This document shows positions 23,069 through 32,362 of a stretch of DNA of 43,113 nt, one piece after another. Source of the DNA: an uncultured Bacteroides sp. (GTDB lineage Bacteria > Bacteroidota > Bacteroidia > Bacteroidales > Bacteroidaceae); assembly GCA_900546645.1 (NCBI GenBank), contig URDR01000017.1:1-43113 (forward strand). Reading direction: 5' to 3'. Each line of letters opens with the position of its first letter. Within the stretch, counting starts at the first letter, position 1. A program made the position numbers and the translations under genes. The notes under the pieces were generated by a model. That model had not been told where the DNA came from. It saw nothing but the letters and a program-made list of their open reading frames with translations, and made no database searches.

Positions 23069-24580
23069 TTAATAGACGCCCTCACGAGTGTCCCACCACA
23101 TGGGTTTTCCCCAAAGGTTATCGACTACTTCGGCGTTATAAGGAGCGTTGTTTGCCTTGTTGAGGTTGAGCTCGGTTGCCGGGTAGGGGGAGCGCAAGGG
23201 GGGTACGTTGTGGTTTTTATACTGGGTACGTCCCGGTGCGATATAGTTGTTTTCGGGTACTCCGGTACGGCGGTAGAGTGACCAGCCTTCCATGGCTTGC
23301 TTGAACATGGCTACCCATTCTTCGTACCAGATGGTTTTAAGTGTGTTGTCGAATTTTCCCTTGCCTGCAAGGTAGGTGGCTGTGGCTGTCTCGTCGACTC
23401 CGTTTTCTTCCATGGAGAAGCGTACGGCTTTTGTGTAGTTGGTGACTGCATCGCCGTAAGTTCCGGTGTTATAGTTCAGCATGGCTGCTTCGGCTATGTG
23501 GAAGTAGACTTCGGCTACGCGCATCCAGGGAGAGAATCCTCCGAGGTCTTGTCCGTATTTGTATCCCCAGGTGGAGTAGCGTTTGGCTACGGCATTGCTT
23601 GCGGCTCCGATGGTGTATCCGCGGTAGACGGGGTGGCCGTCGGTGTAGTCTTCATCGCCTTTGGTCTGGCTGGAAGGGGTAGGGGTGCAATAGACGGAGA
23701 TACGCGGGTCGGCATGGTCGAGCAGGTTATTGACCATGACATCGGATGCGCAGTATTCGCTCTTGCGGGTGCGGTACTGGTCGGCTATCGGCTCGTAGTA
23801 GTTGGAGTCGGAGCCTTGCCACCAGAAGAAGGCATTGTCATCGTTGGAATCCATGACGGGGTAACGGTCGGGGTTGCCGAGGATTTCTTCTACGGTAGTC
23901 TTTGCCAGTTCAGGACTGACTTCCGAGATGCGGATGGCAAGACGCAGACGCAGGGAGTTGCAGTATTTTCTCCACTTGGTGATGTCGCCGCGGAAGAGCA
24001 GGTCGCCTTCGGAGATGTCGCCGGTGGCTGCATCGTCGGCAAAGCTGTCGGCTGCTTCTTTCAGCTTGGCGAGCATGGCGGGGTAAATCTGTTCCTGTGT
24101 GTCGTATTTCGGGGTGAGGATACCGCTTTCCATACGGACTGCATCGCTGTAAGGCACGTCACGCCAGCGGTCGGTGGCTATCTGGATGAGGGTAACTTCC
24201 ATGACTTTTGCCACATTAAGTATATTGATGTTTTTTTCGGCGTTGCGCTGTATGTCCATCACATTGTTCAGGATGCGGTACACGTAAGCCCAGTTGTTGT
24301 CTTGTATGCCGGTACGGTAGTTGTAACGGGCTTCATCGATGTAGCTCATCTTTGCCACATAGCCGCAGAAGCTCATCGGTTCGTCCATGGCAAACCAGCG
24401 GTCGTAGAAGCGGTAGGAGGTGGAATAGATGGAGTAGGCAAGCAGGTTGTCGTTGGGTACTTTGGCTGCATTGTCGGGGTCTCTGTTTATTTCATCGAAC
24501 GAGCTGGTACATCCGGCTGTGCTCCACATGAGACTGCCTGCCAGGAGTGTCATCGCAATTTTTCTGATATTTCTTTTCAT
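23069..24580 (-). CDS. susD-like: SusD/RagB-family outer-membrane lipoprotein
   Basis: A 503-aa surface lipoprotein that caps its SusC partner and binds substrate. It has a signal peptide with lipobox TAGC (C24): MKRNIRKIAMTLLAGSLMWS precedes it. The mature part starts SSFDEINRDPDNAAKVPNDN. TPR-like helices follow, and the C-terminal part has FSPWMRVAEVYFHIAEAAML, typical of the SusD-like_2 group. It lies 61 nt downstream of the SusC gene. No glycosidase, sulfatase, peptidase or sensor gene is adjacent, so the substrate cannot be inferred. SusD-like_2 proteins are not always linked to glycans. Confidence 0.93.
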   Translation of the reverse strand: MKRNIRKIAMTLLAGSLMWSTAGCTSSFDEINRDPDNAAKVPNDNLLAYSIYSTSYRFYDRWFAMDEPMSFCGYVAKMSYIDEARYNYRTGIQDNNWAYVYRILNNVMDIQRNAEKNINILNVAKVMEVTLIQIATDRWRDVPYSDAVRMESGILTPKYDTQEQIYPAMLAKLKEAADSFADDAATGDISEGDLLFRGDITKWRKYCNSLRLRLAIRISEVSPELAKTTVEEILGNPDRYPVMDSNDDNAFFWWQGSDSNYYEPIADQYRTRKSEYCASDVMVNNLLDHADPRISVYCTPTPSSQTKGDEDYTDGHPVYRGYTIGAASNAVAKRYSTWGYKYGQDLGGFSPWMRVAEVYFHIAEAAMLNYNTGTYGDAVTNYTKAVRFSMEENGVDETATATYLAGKGKFDNTLKTIWYEEWVAMFKQAMEGWSLYRRTGVPENNYIAPGRTQYKNHNVPPLRSPYPATELNLNKANNAPYNAEVVDNLWGKPMWWDTREGVY

Positions 24581-24641
24581 GTTTTTTTCTGCTTTTTCAG
24601 TTTTCCAATTTGTTTTTTCACACGTGTGTTGTTCCTTACTC

Positions 24642-27600
24642 TCAGAAGGTGAGTCCTACTTTCAGACCGAAGCTGCGGCTGGGTGGATAGGCGTTGGATT
24701 CAAATCCTACATCGCCGTTCTTTGAGCCGGTGGTTGATTCGGGGTCGAGGTGGGTCAGGTTTGAACTGTGTACCCACAGGAGGGCAAGGTTGGTGCCTAC
24801 CAGCGAAATCTTAGCCGACTTGATGAAGCTGTTTTTCAGCAGGCTCTTCGGGAAGGTGTATGAAAGATGTGCTTCACGCAGCTTGAGGTAGGATCCGTCG
24901 AATACAGACATCTGGCAGATGGTATAGAAATTGGCGAAGAAGTCTTCGGCATTGACGGCTACATCGTTGATCTTTCCGTCGGCTGTCTTGAATACCTTAT
25001 CGGTGAGTACGTTCTTTCCGGCAATGACTCCGTTTTCACGGATGTCGCCTGCTGCGGTATAGTCGTAGATACCGGTTTGTGAACCGAAGGCTTGTGAGAT
25101 GGAGTAAACATCGCCTCCTTTGCGGAAGTCGAGCAGGAAGCCGAAGCTCCAGTCTTTATAGGTGAACTCATTGCTCCATCCGGCGAGCCAGTCGGGAGTT
25201 ACGTTTCCAATTTCTTTTCCTGTTTCATATTTCGGCATACCGTTTTCTACAAGGATGGATCCGTCTTCATTATATACGTATCCGGTTCCTACCAGTGTAC
25301 CCCAGCTCTTGCCTACCATGGCGTAGTTTTTACAGCTCCAGCTGCTGCCGATTTCATAGGCATCGAGCTTCTGCCCGGTTACGGGGTCGGAGTAGAGTTC
25401 GTCAATGCGGCTCTTATCTTTCGACCAGTTGAAGGTGGTGGTCCAGCTGAATCCTTTCGGATTGCGGAAGATATCGGCAGATAACTGGATTTCTACTCCC
25501 TTGTTGCTGATTTTACCGGCATTGATGTACATGGCGTTATATCCGGTGGCAGTGGAAAGGTTGGCTTGCATAATCTGGTCGGTAGTGGTTTTCTGATAAT
25601 ACGCACCGTCGAAGTGGATGCGGTTATCGAGGAAGTTGGCTTCCAGACCGATTTCCCATGTTTTCACCATTTCAGGACGCAGGTTTTGTGCGGGGTAGGT
25701 GGTGGGGTTGTAATACAGGGTGGTTCCATCGAACGGAGCCGACAATACTGAGTAATACGCATTGGATACGTAGGGGTCGGTAGCGTTACCAATCTTTGCC
25801 CATCCTCCGCGGAGTTTCAGGAAGTTCAACCACTTGCCGTTGGTCAGCATCGGGAGGGTTTCGGTTACAATCCAGCTACCGCTGAATGAGGGGTAGAAGA
25901 AGGCATCCTTGATGGTAGAATCCCAGTCATTGCGTACGCTGATGTCGGCATACAGCTGGTTTTTCCATCCTAAAGACAGGTTGGCATAGACTGAATTTGA
26001 ACGGCGGGTGTTATGGTTTTCTGATGTGTAGGCATTGCCTTTGGCATTGGCTACGGTGTATACACCTGGTACGGTCAGTTCGTCAGCTCCCAGCGTCTTG
26101 ATTTCGTAAGTGTAGTCGCGATAGTTGGCTCCGGCAAGGGCGTTTACATTGAAATCGCCGAACTGCTTGGTGAAGTAAGCAATGAAGTCGGCATTGGTTT
26201 CGGTAGCACGGCGGTCATAGTCGCGGAAATATCCGTCAGGATAGTCAATGCTCCATTCTACGTTGGAGAGTTGGTTTGAATCGTAGTGGTCGAATCCGAG
26301 TCGTCCTTCAAACTTCAGCCAGTCGGTGGGCTTGATAAAGATAGAGGTCTTTCCGTAGAAACGGTCGCGCACGTATTTGTTCAGGTTGTGGTTGAGTACC
26401 CAATAGGGGTTTACGGTGTATGCCTGTTGCCAGTTGTAATGGGTATAGTTGCCAAACTCGTCTTTCTGGTCGTAGTTCTGTTTCAAGTCGTCCATGTCAA
26501 TCTGACGGCCGTGCCACTGGAGTAGTGACTGCAATACGTTTCTCTGGTCGTAGCCTGTTCCCGGAAGGTTGTTGCTCTTGGTGCGGATGAAATTGGCTGC
26601 CAAGTTGAATTCAAGGTATTTGTTTACATCCATCCGGGTATTGACTGCAGCCGAATAACGTTTCTGGTCGGTGTTCGGGGTGGTACCCTTCTGGTCGCGG
26701 AAGCCGAGAGATACACGGGTGGAACTCTTTTCGGTGGTGGCGGTCAGTGAGATGACGTGGTTTTGTGAATAGCCGATGTTGAAGAAATCCTTGATGTTGT
26801 CGGGCTGTGAAACCCACGGAGTGGCTTGGCGTACACCATCGACTACGGGACTGTTATACTGCGGAATCATCAGTCCGATGTCGAGACGCGGACCCCATGA
26901 TTCGTCGGCATTGTCATTGACTCCGTTTCCGGCACCATCATAATAAGAATAGCCATGCTGTACGGCGAAATCCTGATAGCTCATGGTTTTGCTATAGCCT
27001 GATGCTTTCCAGTCGAATTCGCTGCCGTAATAACCCTGACCGTATTTGTTCTGCAGCTTGGGCAGGTTGTAAATCTGGTCGACTGTGAAGCTGCCGTCGT
27101 AAGACACTTGTATGCCTTTGTCTTTCTTGCCCGACTTGGTGGTGATGAGGATGACTCCGTTACCGGCACGCATACCGTAGAGGGCAGCCGAACCTCCTTT
27201 CAACACGGAGATTGAGGCGATGTCTTCGGGGTTGATGTCGTTCAGACCCGAACCCAAGTTGACAGCAGAACCGGTTCCGTTATCGTTCTGGATGGGCACA
27301 CCATCGACTACAATCAGCGGAGAGTTATCTCCGAAGGAAGAGTTACCGCGGATGACAATGTTCTGTGAAGCACCTACCTGTCCACCTTGTGAGGTAATCT
27401 GGATACCTGCCACCTTACCCGAAAGGGAGTTGGCTACATTCAGCTGACCGGCTTGGGTGATTTCATCGGATTTTACTTCCTGCAGGGCATATCCCAGGGC
27501 TTTCTTCTCGCGCGAGATACCCATGGCGGTTACGACGACCTCATCGAGGGTCTTGGCATCGGACTTCAATACTACCTGGAGGGTTCCCGGCTGGATGGTT

Positions 27601-27854
27601 ACTTCCTGAGATACCATTCCTACATAGGAAATAATCAGGGTGGTAGCCGAGGATGGTACATTGGGGATGGTAAAGTCTCCCATGATTCCGGTGATGGTTC
27701 CTGTGTTAGTACCTTTAACTAATACCGACGCACCGATTACGGGTTCGCTGTCGTCGGCGGAAGTTACGACACCTGTCACTGTGACAGTTTGCGCCATTGC
27801 CAGACTCCAGCTTATAAAGAAACTGGCTAACAGTATTAACATTCTCTCTTTCAT
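24642..27854 (-). CDS. susC-like: SusC/RagA-family TonB-dependent outer-membrane transporter
   Basis: A 1070-aa protein. The signal peptide ends near SLAMA/Q22. A carboxypeptidase D-like regulatory domain covers about residues 25-100 (VTGVVTSADDSEPVIGASVL). A TonB-box-like DEVVVTA sits at 104-110, then the plug (LSGKVAGIQITSQGGQVGAS, IVVDGVPIQ, ISVLKGGSAALYGMRAGNGV) and the 22-strand barrel to the aromatic end (SFGLKVGLTF). It imports SusD-bound substrate across the outer membrane using TonB energy. It is first gene of a two-gene operon with a clear promoter. There is no N-terminal signalling extension, so it is not itself an anti-sigma-linked sensor. Confidence 0.96.
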   Translation of the reverse strand: MKERMLILLASFFISWSLAMAQTVTVTGVVTSADDSEPVIGASVLVKGTNTGTITGIMGDFTIPNVPSSATTLIISYVGMVSQEVTIQPGTLQVVLKSDAKTLDEVVVTAMGISREKKALGYALQEVKSDEITQAGQLNVANSLSGKVAGIQITSQGGQVGASQNIVIRGNSSFGDNSPLIVVDGVPIQNDNGTGSAVNLGSGLNDINPEDIASISVLKGGSAALYGMRAGNGVILITTKSGKKDKGIQVSYDGSFTVDQIYNLPKLQNKYGQGYYGSEFDWKASGYSKTMSYQDFAVQHGYSYYDGAGNGVNDNADESWGPRLDIGLMIPQYNSPVVDGVRQATPWVSQPDNIKDFFNIGYSQNHVISLTATTEKSSTRVSLGFRDQKGTTPNTDQKRYSAAVNTRMDVNKYLEFNLAANFIRTKSNNLPGTGYDQRNVLQSLLQWHGRQIDMDDLKQNYDQKDEFGNYTHYNWQQAYTVNPYWVLNHNLNKYVRDRFYGKTSIFIKPTDWLKFEGRLGFDHYDSNQLSNVEWSIDYPDGYFRDYDRRATETNADFIAYFTKQFGDFNVNALAGANYRDYTYEIKTLGADELTVPGVYTVANAKGNAYTSENHNTRRSNSVYANLSLGWKNQLYADISVRNDWDSTIKDAFFYPSFSGSWIVTETLPMLTNGKWLNFLKLRGGWAKIGNATDPYVSNAYYSVLSAPFDGTTLYYNPTTYPAQNLRPEMVKTWEIGLEANFLDNRIHFDGAYYQKTTTDQIMQANLSTATGYNAMYINAGKISNKGVEIQLSADIFRNPKGFSWTTTFNWSKDKSRIDELYSDPVTGQKLDAYEIGSSWSCKNYAMVGKSWGTLVGTGYVYNEDGSILVENGMPKYETGKEIGNVTPDWLAGWSNEFTYKDWSFGFLLDFRKGGDVYSISQAFGSQTGIYDYTAAGDIRENGVIAGKNVLTDKVFKTADGKINDVAVNAEDFFANFYTICQMSVFDGSYLKLREAHLSYTFPKSLLKNSFIKSAKISLVGTNLALLWVHSSNLTHLDPESTTGSKNGDVGFESNAYPPSRSFGLKVGLTF

Positions 27855-27923
27855 AAAGACTCTTTTTTAATTATACAATAACAATCATTAGATTTTCTAA
27901 GCATCTTTTCTCTTTCTTTATCG

Positions 27924-27956
27924 CAAAGGTAACTATATTTTCTAAAAACAAACAAA
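27924..27956 (-). promoter_or_regulatory. promoter of susCD
   Basis: On the minus strand TACCTTTG (27924-27931) is the -7 element. TTTG repeats lie 17 and 21 nt upstream (27949-27956). The leader would be about 65 nt. Confidence 0.7.
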
Positions 27957-28259
27957 AATTCAATAAAAATAGTGATTCGCTATCGTTTTTATAGATATAA
28001 ATCAATGAACGGACGGGGTTTGATATAATAAAATGAATATTTATGCCTGTTTTAAATAACAAAAAGGAACAAAAAGAGGGGTGTATGATTTTTTAGTGTG
28101 ATGGTATTAACATGTGTTTGCTGTTTGAAACAATTATATGGTATGTATGATTATGTCAGAGGAAAGCAGGGAAAGGCTGATGGAAGGTAAATAGTGTATC
28201 GGGGAAGGAGGAAATAAAAAAGAATTTGTCAAAAAGGTATGGTGATGGCTTTTTTTATG

Positions 28260-28267
28260 TAAATTTG
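28260..28267 (+). promoter_or_regulatory. -7 element of the mazG operon
   Basis: TAAATTTG, a perfect TAnnTTTG, 26 nt before the ATG at 28294. Confidence 0.6.
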
Positions 28268-28293
28268 TCGGGTAAAACAAAGAAAAATCAAAC

Positions 28294-29088
28294 ATGCATA
28301 CCAGACAAGAACAAAAGGAAGCCTTCGGGCGGTTGCTTGACGTGCTTGATGAATTGCGCGTGAAGTGTCCTTGGGACAGAAAGCAGACGAATGAGAGTCT
28401 GCGCCCCAATACAATAGAAGAGGTGTATGAATTGGCCGATGCGCTGATGAAGAACGACCGGATGAATATCTGCAAAGAACTGGGCGACGTGTTGCTGCAC
28501 GTGGTGTTTTATGCCAAGATAGGAAGTGAAACGGGAGACTTTGATATAAAAGATGTGTGCGACAAGTTGTGCGACAAGCTGATTTTCCGCCATCCGCATG
28601 TGTTCGGTGAGGTGAAGGCTGATACGGCTGAACAGGTTACCGAGAACTGGGAACAGATTAAGCTGAAGGAAAAGGACGGAAACAAATCGGTGTTGAGTGG
28701 GGTGCCTGATGCACTGCCTGCCTTGATTAAGGCTTACCGCATCCAGGATAAGGCGCGTAATGTGGGTTTCGACTGGGAAGAGCGTACGCAGGTATGGGAG
28801 AAGGTGAAAGAGGAAATTGCCGAATTTGAGCAGGAAGTGGACCGGATGGACAAAGAGAAAGCGGAAGCTGAATTCGGGGATGTGATGTTCAGCTTGATTA
28901 ATGCTGCCCGCCTGTATAAGATTAATCCGGACAATGCACTGGAACGTACGAACCAGAAGTTTATCCGCCGCTTTAATTACCTGGAGGCGCATACCATTAA
29001 GGAGGGACGTAACTTGAAGGATATGACGCTGGAGGAAATGGATGCCATCTGGAATGAGGCGAAGAAGCTGGAGAAGAATGAGGAATGA
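28294..29088 (+). CDS. mazG: nucleoside triphosphate pyrophosphohydrolase MazG
   Basis: A 264-aa MazG with two helical repeats. The first has the metal site EEVYE (E42, E43, E46) and KELGDVLLH (E62, D65). The second has EEIAEFEQEVD and EFGDVMFSLINAARL. VKCPWDRKQTNESL is the family signature. It hydrolyses (d)NTPs to NMP and PPi, cleaning the nucleotide pool. It is first of four plus-strand genes (peptidase, ACT protein, UPF0210) with gaps of 32, 39 and 9 nt. Confidence 0.96.
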   Translation: MHTRQEQKEAFGRLLDVLDELRVKCPWDRKQTNESLRPNTIEEVYELADALMKNDRMNICKELGDVLLHVVFYAKIGSETGDFDIKDVCDKLCDKLIFRHPHVFGEVKADTAEQVTENWEQIKLKEKDGNKSVLSGVPDALPALIKAYRIQDKARNVGFDWEERTQVWEKVKEEIAEFEQEVDRMDKEKAEAEFGDVMFSLINAARLYKINPDNALERTNQKFIRRFNYLEAHTIKEGRNLKDMTLEEMDAIWNEAKKLEKNEE

Positions 29089-29120
29089 AGGATAAACTCA
29101 AAAGCTCAAAAACTTAAACA

Positions 29121-30428
29121 ATGAAACAACGATCTTTTAAACTGTTTATGCTGCTGGTTCTGACCCTCTGTGTCATGACCGCACGCGCTGCCGATATAGA
29201 AGTCTTGAACAAGCTGAAATCGCTGCCGGGAGTAACGCAAGTGGATACGCTTGCCAGCAAGCACTATGCAAATAAATATGTGATGTATATCGACCAGCTG
29301 TTGGACCCGGCTCATCCCGAAGTGGGGAGCTTCAAGCAGCGGGTTATCTTGGCTCATGTGGGCTATGACCGTCCTACGGTATTGGTGACGGAAGGCTATG
29401 ATGCCAATTATGCCGTTAATCCGAACTATAAAGAAGAACTGTCAGTATTGCTTAATGCCAATCTGGTGTTTGTGGAATACCGCTATTTCGGAGAGTCGAT
29501 GCCGCAGCCTTGTAACTGGGCTTATCTGACGGTGAAGAATTCGCTGGCCGACCTGCATCGGGTGAATATCACCTTCCGTAACCTTTATTCGGGCAAGTGG
29601 GTGGCTACCGGTATCAGCAAGGGCGGACAGACTACGATGTTTTACCGTTCGTATTATCCGGATGATGTGGATGTATCGGTTCCTTATGTAGCTCCGCTGA
29701 ACCAGTCGCTGGAGGACGGACGGCATGAGGTGTTCCTGAGCGAAAAGGTGGGTACGGCTAAGGAGCGCAAGGCGGTGGAAGAGGCGCAGCTTACGCTGCT
29801 GAAACGGAAGCAGGCTTTGCTCCCTATGCTGGCTGCTTACTGCAAGGAGAAAGGGTATACTTTCCGGGTTCCGCTGGAAGAGGTGTTCGACTACTGTGTG
29901 CTGGAGTATGCTTTTGCTCTGTGGCAGTGGGGCACGCCGGTGGCAAATATTCCTTCGGAAAAAGACTCCGACAAGGTATGGTTTGATTATCTGATTGCCA
30001 TCAATGCGCCCGATTATTTTTCACAGCAGTCTCCTTTCCCTTCTTTCAATGTGCAGGCTGCCAAGGAATTGGGCTATTACGGCTATGATGTGGAACCGTT
30101 TAAGGCTTATCTCAGCATTGCTACGGCAAAGGATTATCTGCGGCGGGTGATGCTTCCTGAAGAGCTGGATGATTTGACCTTTGACGATGCGCTTTATCGC
30201 CATACGGTGGATTTCCTGAAAAACGAAGACCCGAAGATGATTTATATTTACGGTGAAAACGACCCGTGGACGGCATCGGGGGTGACTTGGCTGGAGGGAA
30301 AGAAAAACATTCATGTGTTTGTGCATCCGCGCGGAAGTCATTCTACCCGCATTGCTACATTCAGCGAGAAGAAACAGCGCGAAATCAAGTCGCTGCTGGA
30401 AGACTGGCTGGATGTGAAACTGAAATAA
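29121..30428 (+). CDS. secreted serine aminopeptidase (S28/S37, PS-10-like)
   Basis: A 435-aa exported alpha/beta hydrolase. The signal peptide MKQRSFKLFMLLVLTLCVMT ends near ARA/A24. FVEYRYFGESMPQP and TGISKGGQTTMFY place the nucleophile at S166. YGENDPWTASGV supplies the Asp and HPRGSHSTRI the His, all in the order of S28/S37 prolyl tri- or tetrapeptidyl aminopeptidases. It probably removes short N-terminal peptides in the periplasm. The leader just before the ATG contains the AACTCAAAA-type repeat discussed in the findings. Not a lipoprotein. Confidence 0.85.
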   Translation: MKQRSFKLFMLLVLTLCVMTARAADIEVLNKLKSLPGVTQVDTLASKHYANKYVMYIDQLLDPAHPEVGSFKQRVILAHVGYDRPTVLVTEGYDANYAVNPNYKEELSVLLNANLVFVEYRYFGESMPQPCNWAYLTVKNSLADLHRVNITFRNLYSGKWVATGISKGGQTTMFYRSYYPDDVDVSVPYVAPLNQSLEDGRHEVFLSEKVGTAKERKAVEEAQLTLLKRKQALLPMLAAYCKEKGYTFRVPLEEVFDYCVLEYAFALWQWGTPVANIPSEKDSDKVWFDYLIAINAPDYFSQQSPFPSFNVQAAKELGYYGYDVEPFKAYLSIATAKDYLRRVMLPEELDDLTFDDALYRHTVDFLKNEDPKMIYIYGENDPWTASGVTWLEGKKNIHVFVHPRGSHSTRIATFSEKKQREIKSLLEDWLDVKLK

Positions 30429-30467
30429 TCAGTCTACTTTATAATCAATCACTAAACGAAGGATAAA

Positions 30468-30740
30468 ATGAACAAGACAATTATTACTGTAGTGGGTAAG
30501 GATGCGGTGGGTATCATTGCCCGTGTGTGTACGTATCTGGCTGAAAACCATGTGAACATTCTGGATATTACGCAGACCATTGTGCAGGGGTATTTCAACA
30601 TGATGATGATTGCCGATGCTGCTGAACTTGACAAGCCTTTTGAGGAGGCGGTAAACGAACTGACTGCACTGGGGGAAGAACTGGGTGTGCAGGTGAAATG
30701 GCAGCGTGAAGATATTTTTAATAAAATGCACCGAATTTAA
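30468..30740 (+). CDS. ACT domain protein (UPF0237 family)
   Basis: A 90-aa single ACT domain: IITVVGKDAVGIIARVCTYL, then HVNILDITQTIVQGYFNMMM, and the end WQREDIFNKMHRI. These proteins bind small metabolites (often amino acids) as dimers. It is almost always adjacent to the UPF0210/PFL gene, as here (9 nt gap), which implies a joint role. The ligand is unknown. Confidence 0.92.
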   Translation: MNKTIITVVGKDAVGIIARVCTYLAENHVNILDITQTIVQGYFNMMMIADAAELDKPFEEAVNELTALGEELGVQVKWQREDIFNKMHRI

Positions 30741-30749
30741 GCAAACGCT

Positions 30750-32114
30750 ATGATACATATTTCTGAGGTTATCGAAACCAACAAGATGATTGAGCGCGAG
30801 AATCTGGACGTGCGTACCATTACGATGGGAATCAATCTGCTGGACTGTGCAGACAGCCGGCTGGATGTGCTCTGTGAGAATATATACCGTAAAATCACGA
30901 CCTTGGCAAAAGACTTGGTCAAGACGGGTGAGGAGATTTCGAAGGAATATGGTATTCCTATCGTGAACAAGCGCATCTCTATTACTCCGGTTGCCTTGGT
31001 GGGAGGTACTGCTTGTCAGTCTCCTGAAGATTATGTGCAGATAGCCCGTACGCTCGACCGGGCTGCAGCCGAGCTGGGGGTGAACTTCATTGGTGGTTAT
31101 TCGGCTATCGTATCGAAAGGCATGAGCCGCAGTGACGAGTTGCTGATCCGTTCTATTCCGCAGGCACTGGCTTGCACGGAACGCATCTGCAGTTCGGTAA
31201 ATGTGGGCTCAACCAAGACGGGCATCAATATGGATGCGGTGCGGCTGATGGGCGAAATCATCAAGGAAACGGCGGAACTGACGAAGGAGCGTGATTCGCT
31301 GGGATGTGCCAAGCTGGTGGTGCTCTGCAATGCGCCCGATGATAATCCGTTTATGGCGGGTGCTTTTCATGGCGTATCAGAAGCGGATGCTATTATCAAT
31401 GTAGGTGTAAGCGGTCCGGGGGTGGTGAAATATGCATTGGAACAGATCCGGGGAGAAAACTTCGAGGTGCTGTGTGAAACCATCAAGCGTACGGCGTTTA
31501 AGATTACCCGTGTGGGACAGCTGGTGGCTCAGGAGGCGTCACGCCGGCTGGGAATTCCGTTTGGCATTATCGACCTCTCGCTGGCTCCTACGCCGGCTGT
31601 AGGCGACAGTGTGGCAGAAATCTTGCAGGAAATCGGGCTGGAACATCCGGGAGCTCCGGGTACTACTGCTGCTTTGGCTTTGCTGAACGATCAGGTGAAA
31701 AAAGGCGGTGTGATGGCTTCGTCGTATGTAGGCGGACTGAGCGGTGCCTTTATTCCGGTGAGTGAAGACCAGGGTATGATTGATGCGGTAGAAGCCGGTG
31801 CACTGACCCTGGAGAAACTGGAGGCGATGACCTGTGTATGTTCGGTGGGACTCGATATGATTGCCATTCCGGGAAGTACATCGGCTGCTACGATTTCGGG
31901 CATGATTGCCGATGAATCTGCCATCGGTATGATTAACCAGAAGACTACGGCGGTGCGTATCATTCCGGCAGTGGGCAAGGAGGCTGGCGATACGGTAGAG
32001 TTCGGCGGACTGCTGGGCTATGCTCCGGTGATGCCGGTGAACCGTTTCAGCTGTGAGGCTTTCGTAACGCGTGGCGGACGTATTCCGGCTCCGATACACA
32101 GTTTCAAGAACTGA
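30750..32114 (+). CDS. UPF0210 (DUF711, PFL-like) protein
   Basis: A 454-aa cytoplasmic protein of the UPF0210 family. Markers include TITMGINLLDCADS, VGGTACQSPEDYVQIARTLD, NVGVSGPGVVKYALEQ, LAPTPAVGDSVAEILQEIGL and IPGSTSAATISGMIADE. It is distantly related to pyruvate formate-lyase-type folds, but no reaction is proven. The ACT partner upstream suggests allosteric control. Full length. A 15-bp hairpin follows 27 nt after the stop. Confidence 0.93.
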   Translation: MIHISEVIETNKMIERENLDVRTITMGINLLDCADSRLDVLCENIYRKITTLAKDLVKTGEEISKEYGIPIVNKRISITPVALVGGTACQSPEDYVQIARTLDRAAAELGVNFIGGYSAIVSKGMSRSDELLIRSIPQALACTERICSSVNVGSTKTGINMDAVRLMGEIIKETAELTKERDSLGCAKLVVLCNAPDDNPFMAGAFHGVSEADAIINVGVSGPGVVKYALEQIRGENFEVLCETIKRTAFKITRVGQLVAQEASRRLGIPFGIIDLSLAPTPAVGDSVAEILQEIGLEHPGAPGTTAALALLNDQVKKGGVMASSYVGGLSGAFIPVSEDQGMIDAVEAGALTLEKLEAMTCVCSVGLDMIAIPGSTSAATISGMIADESAIGMINQKTTAVRIIPAVGKEAGDTVEFGGLLGYAPVMPVNRFSCEAFVTRGGRIPAPIHSFKN

Positions 32115-32141
32115 TAACTGCGATGTGAGTATAAAAAGATA

Positions 32142-32178
32142 AACGCCAGAACTTCTGCTTTCAAGAAGTTCTGGCGTT
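32142..32178 (+). terminator. perfect 15-bp hairpin after the mazG operon
   Basis: AACGCCAGAACTTCT (32142-32156), a 7-nt loop, then AGAAGTTCTGGCGTT (32164-32178). The stem is perfect but has no T run, so it may act as a terminator, an mRNA 3'-end stabiliser or a binding site. Confidence 0.55.
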
Positions 32179-32216
32179 GCTGTCCTGCAAAACTCCGGAA
32201 ATCTGGCGGAACCTTC

Positions 32217-32224
32217 TATCTTTG
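32217..32224 (+). promoter_or_regulatory. -7 element upstream of the helicase
   Basis: TATCTTTG matches TAnnTTTG. A second match, TAAATTTG, lies at 32301-32308. Either could drive the helicase gene, whose ATG is at 32363. Confidence 0.5.
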
Positions 32225-32362
32225 CATCTGTATTCGCAAGAAAATGACCCGGATGATGATTTTTCTGCCCCATAAGGAGTGGTAAGTGCTGATTAATCTC
32301 TAAATTTGCCTGAGCCATGGATGCAGGTTGTCTTTGGCGAAACTGAACGATATACGATTTTT

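Larger units (their letters stand above)
27855..28293. other. 439-nt intergenic region with divergent promoters
   Basis: The region separates the susC start (minus) from mazG (plus). It is very AT-rich and holds the susC promoter at 27924-27956 and the mazG -7 element at 28260-28267. Between them (about 27960-28255) I see no credible ORF, hairpin or repeat. Confidence 0.7.

Noticed and set aside
23297..24652. 451-codon plus-strand open frame opposite susD
   Set aside because: It lies fully antisense to a well-supported SusD gene, is rich in Val/Gly/Phe as expected of a shadow frame, and has no domain, promoter or ribosome site.
32306..32362. Upstream TTG start for the helicase
   Set aside because: The added 19 residues are not family-like, and they overlap a possible -7 promoter element; ATG 32363 is standard.
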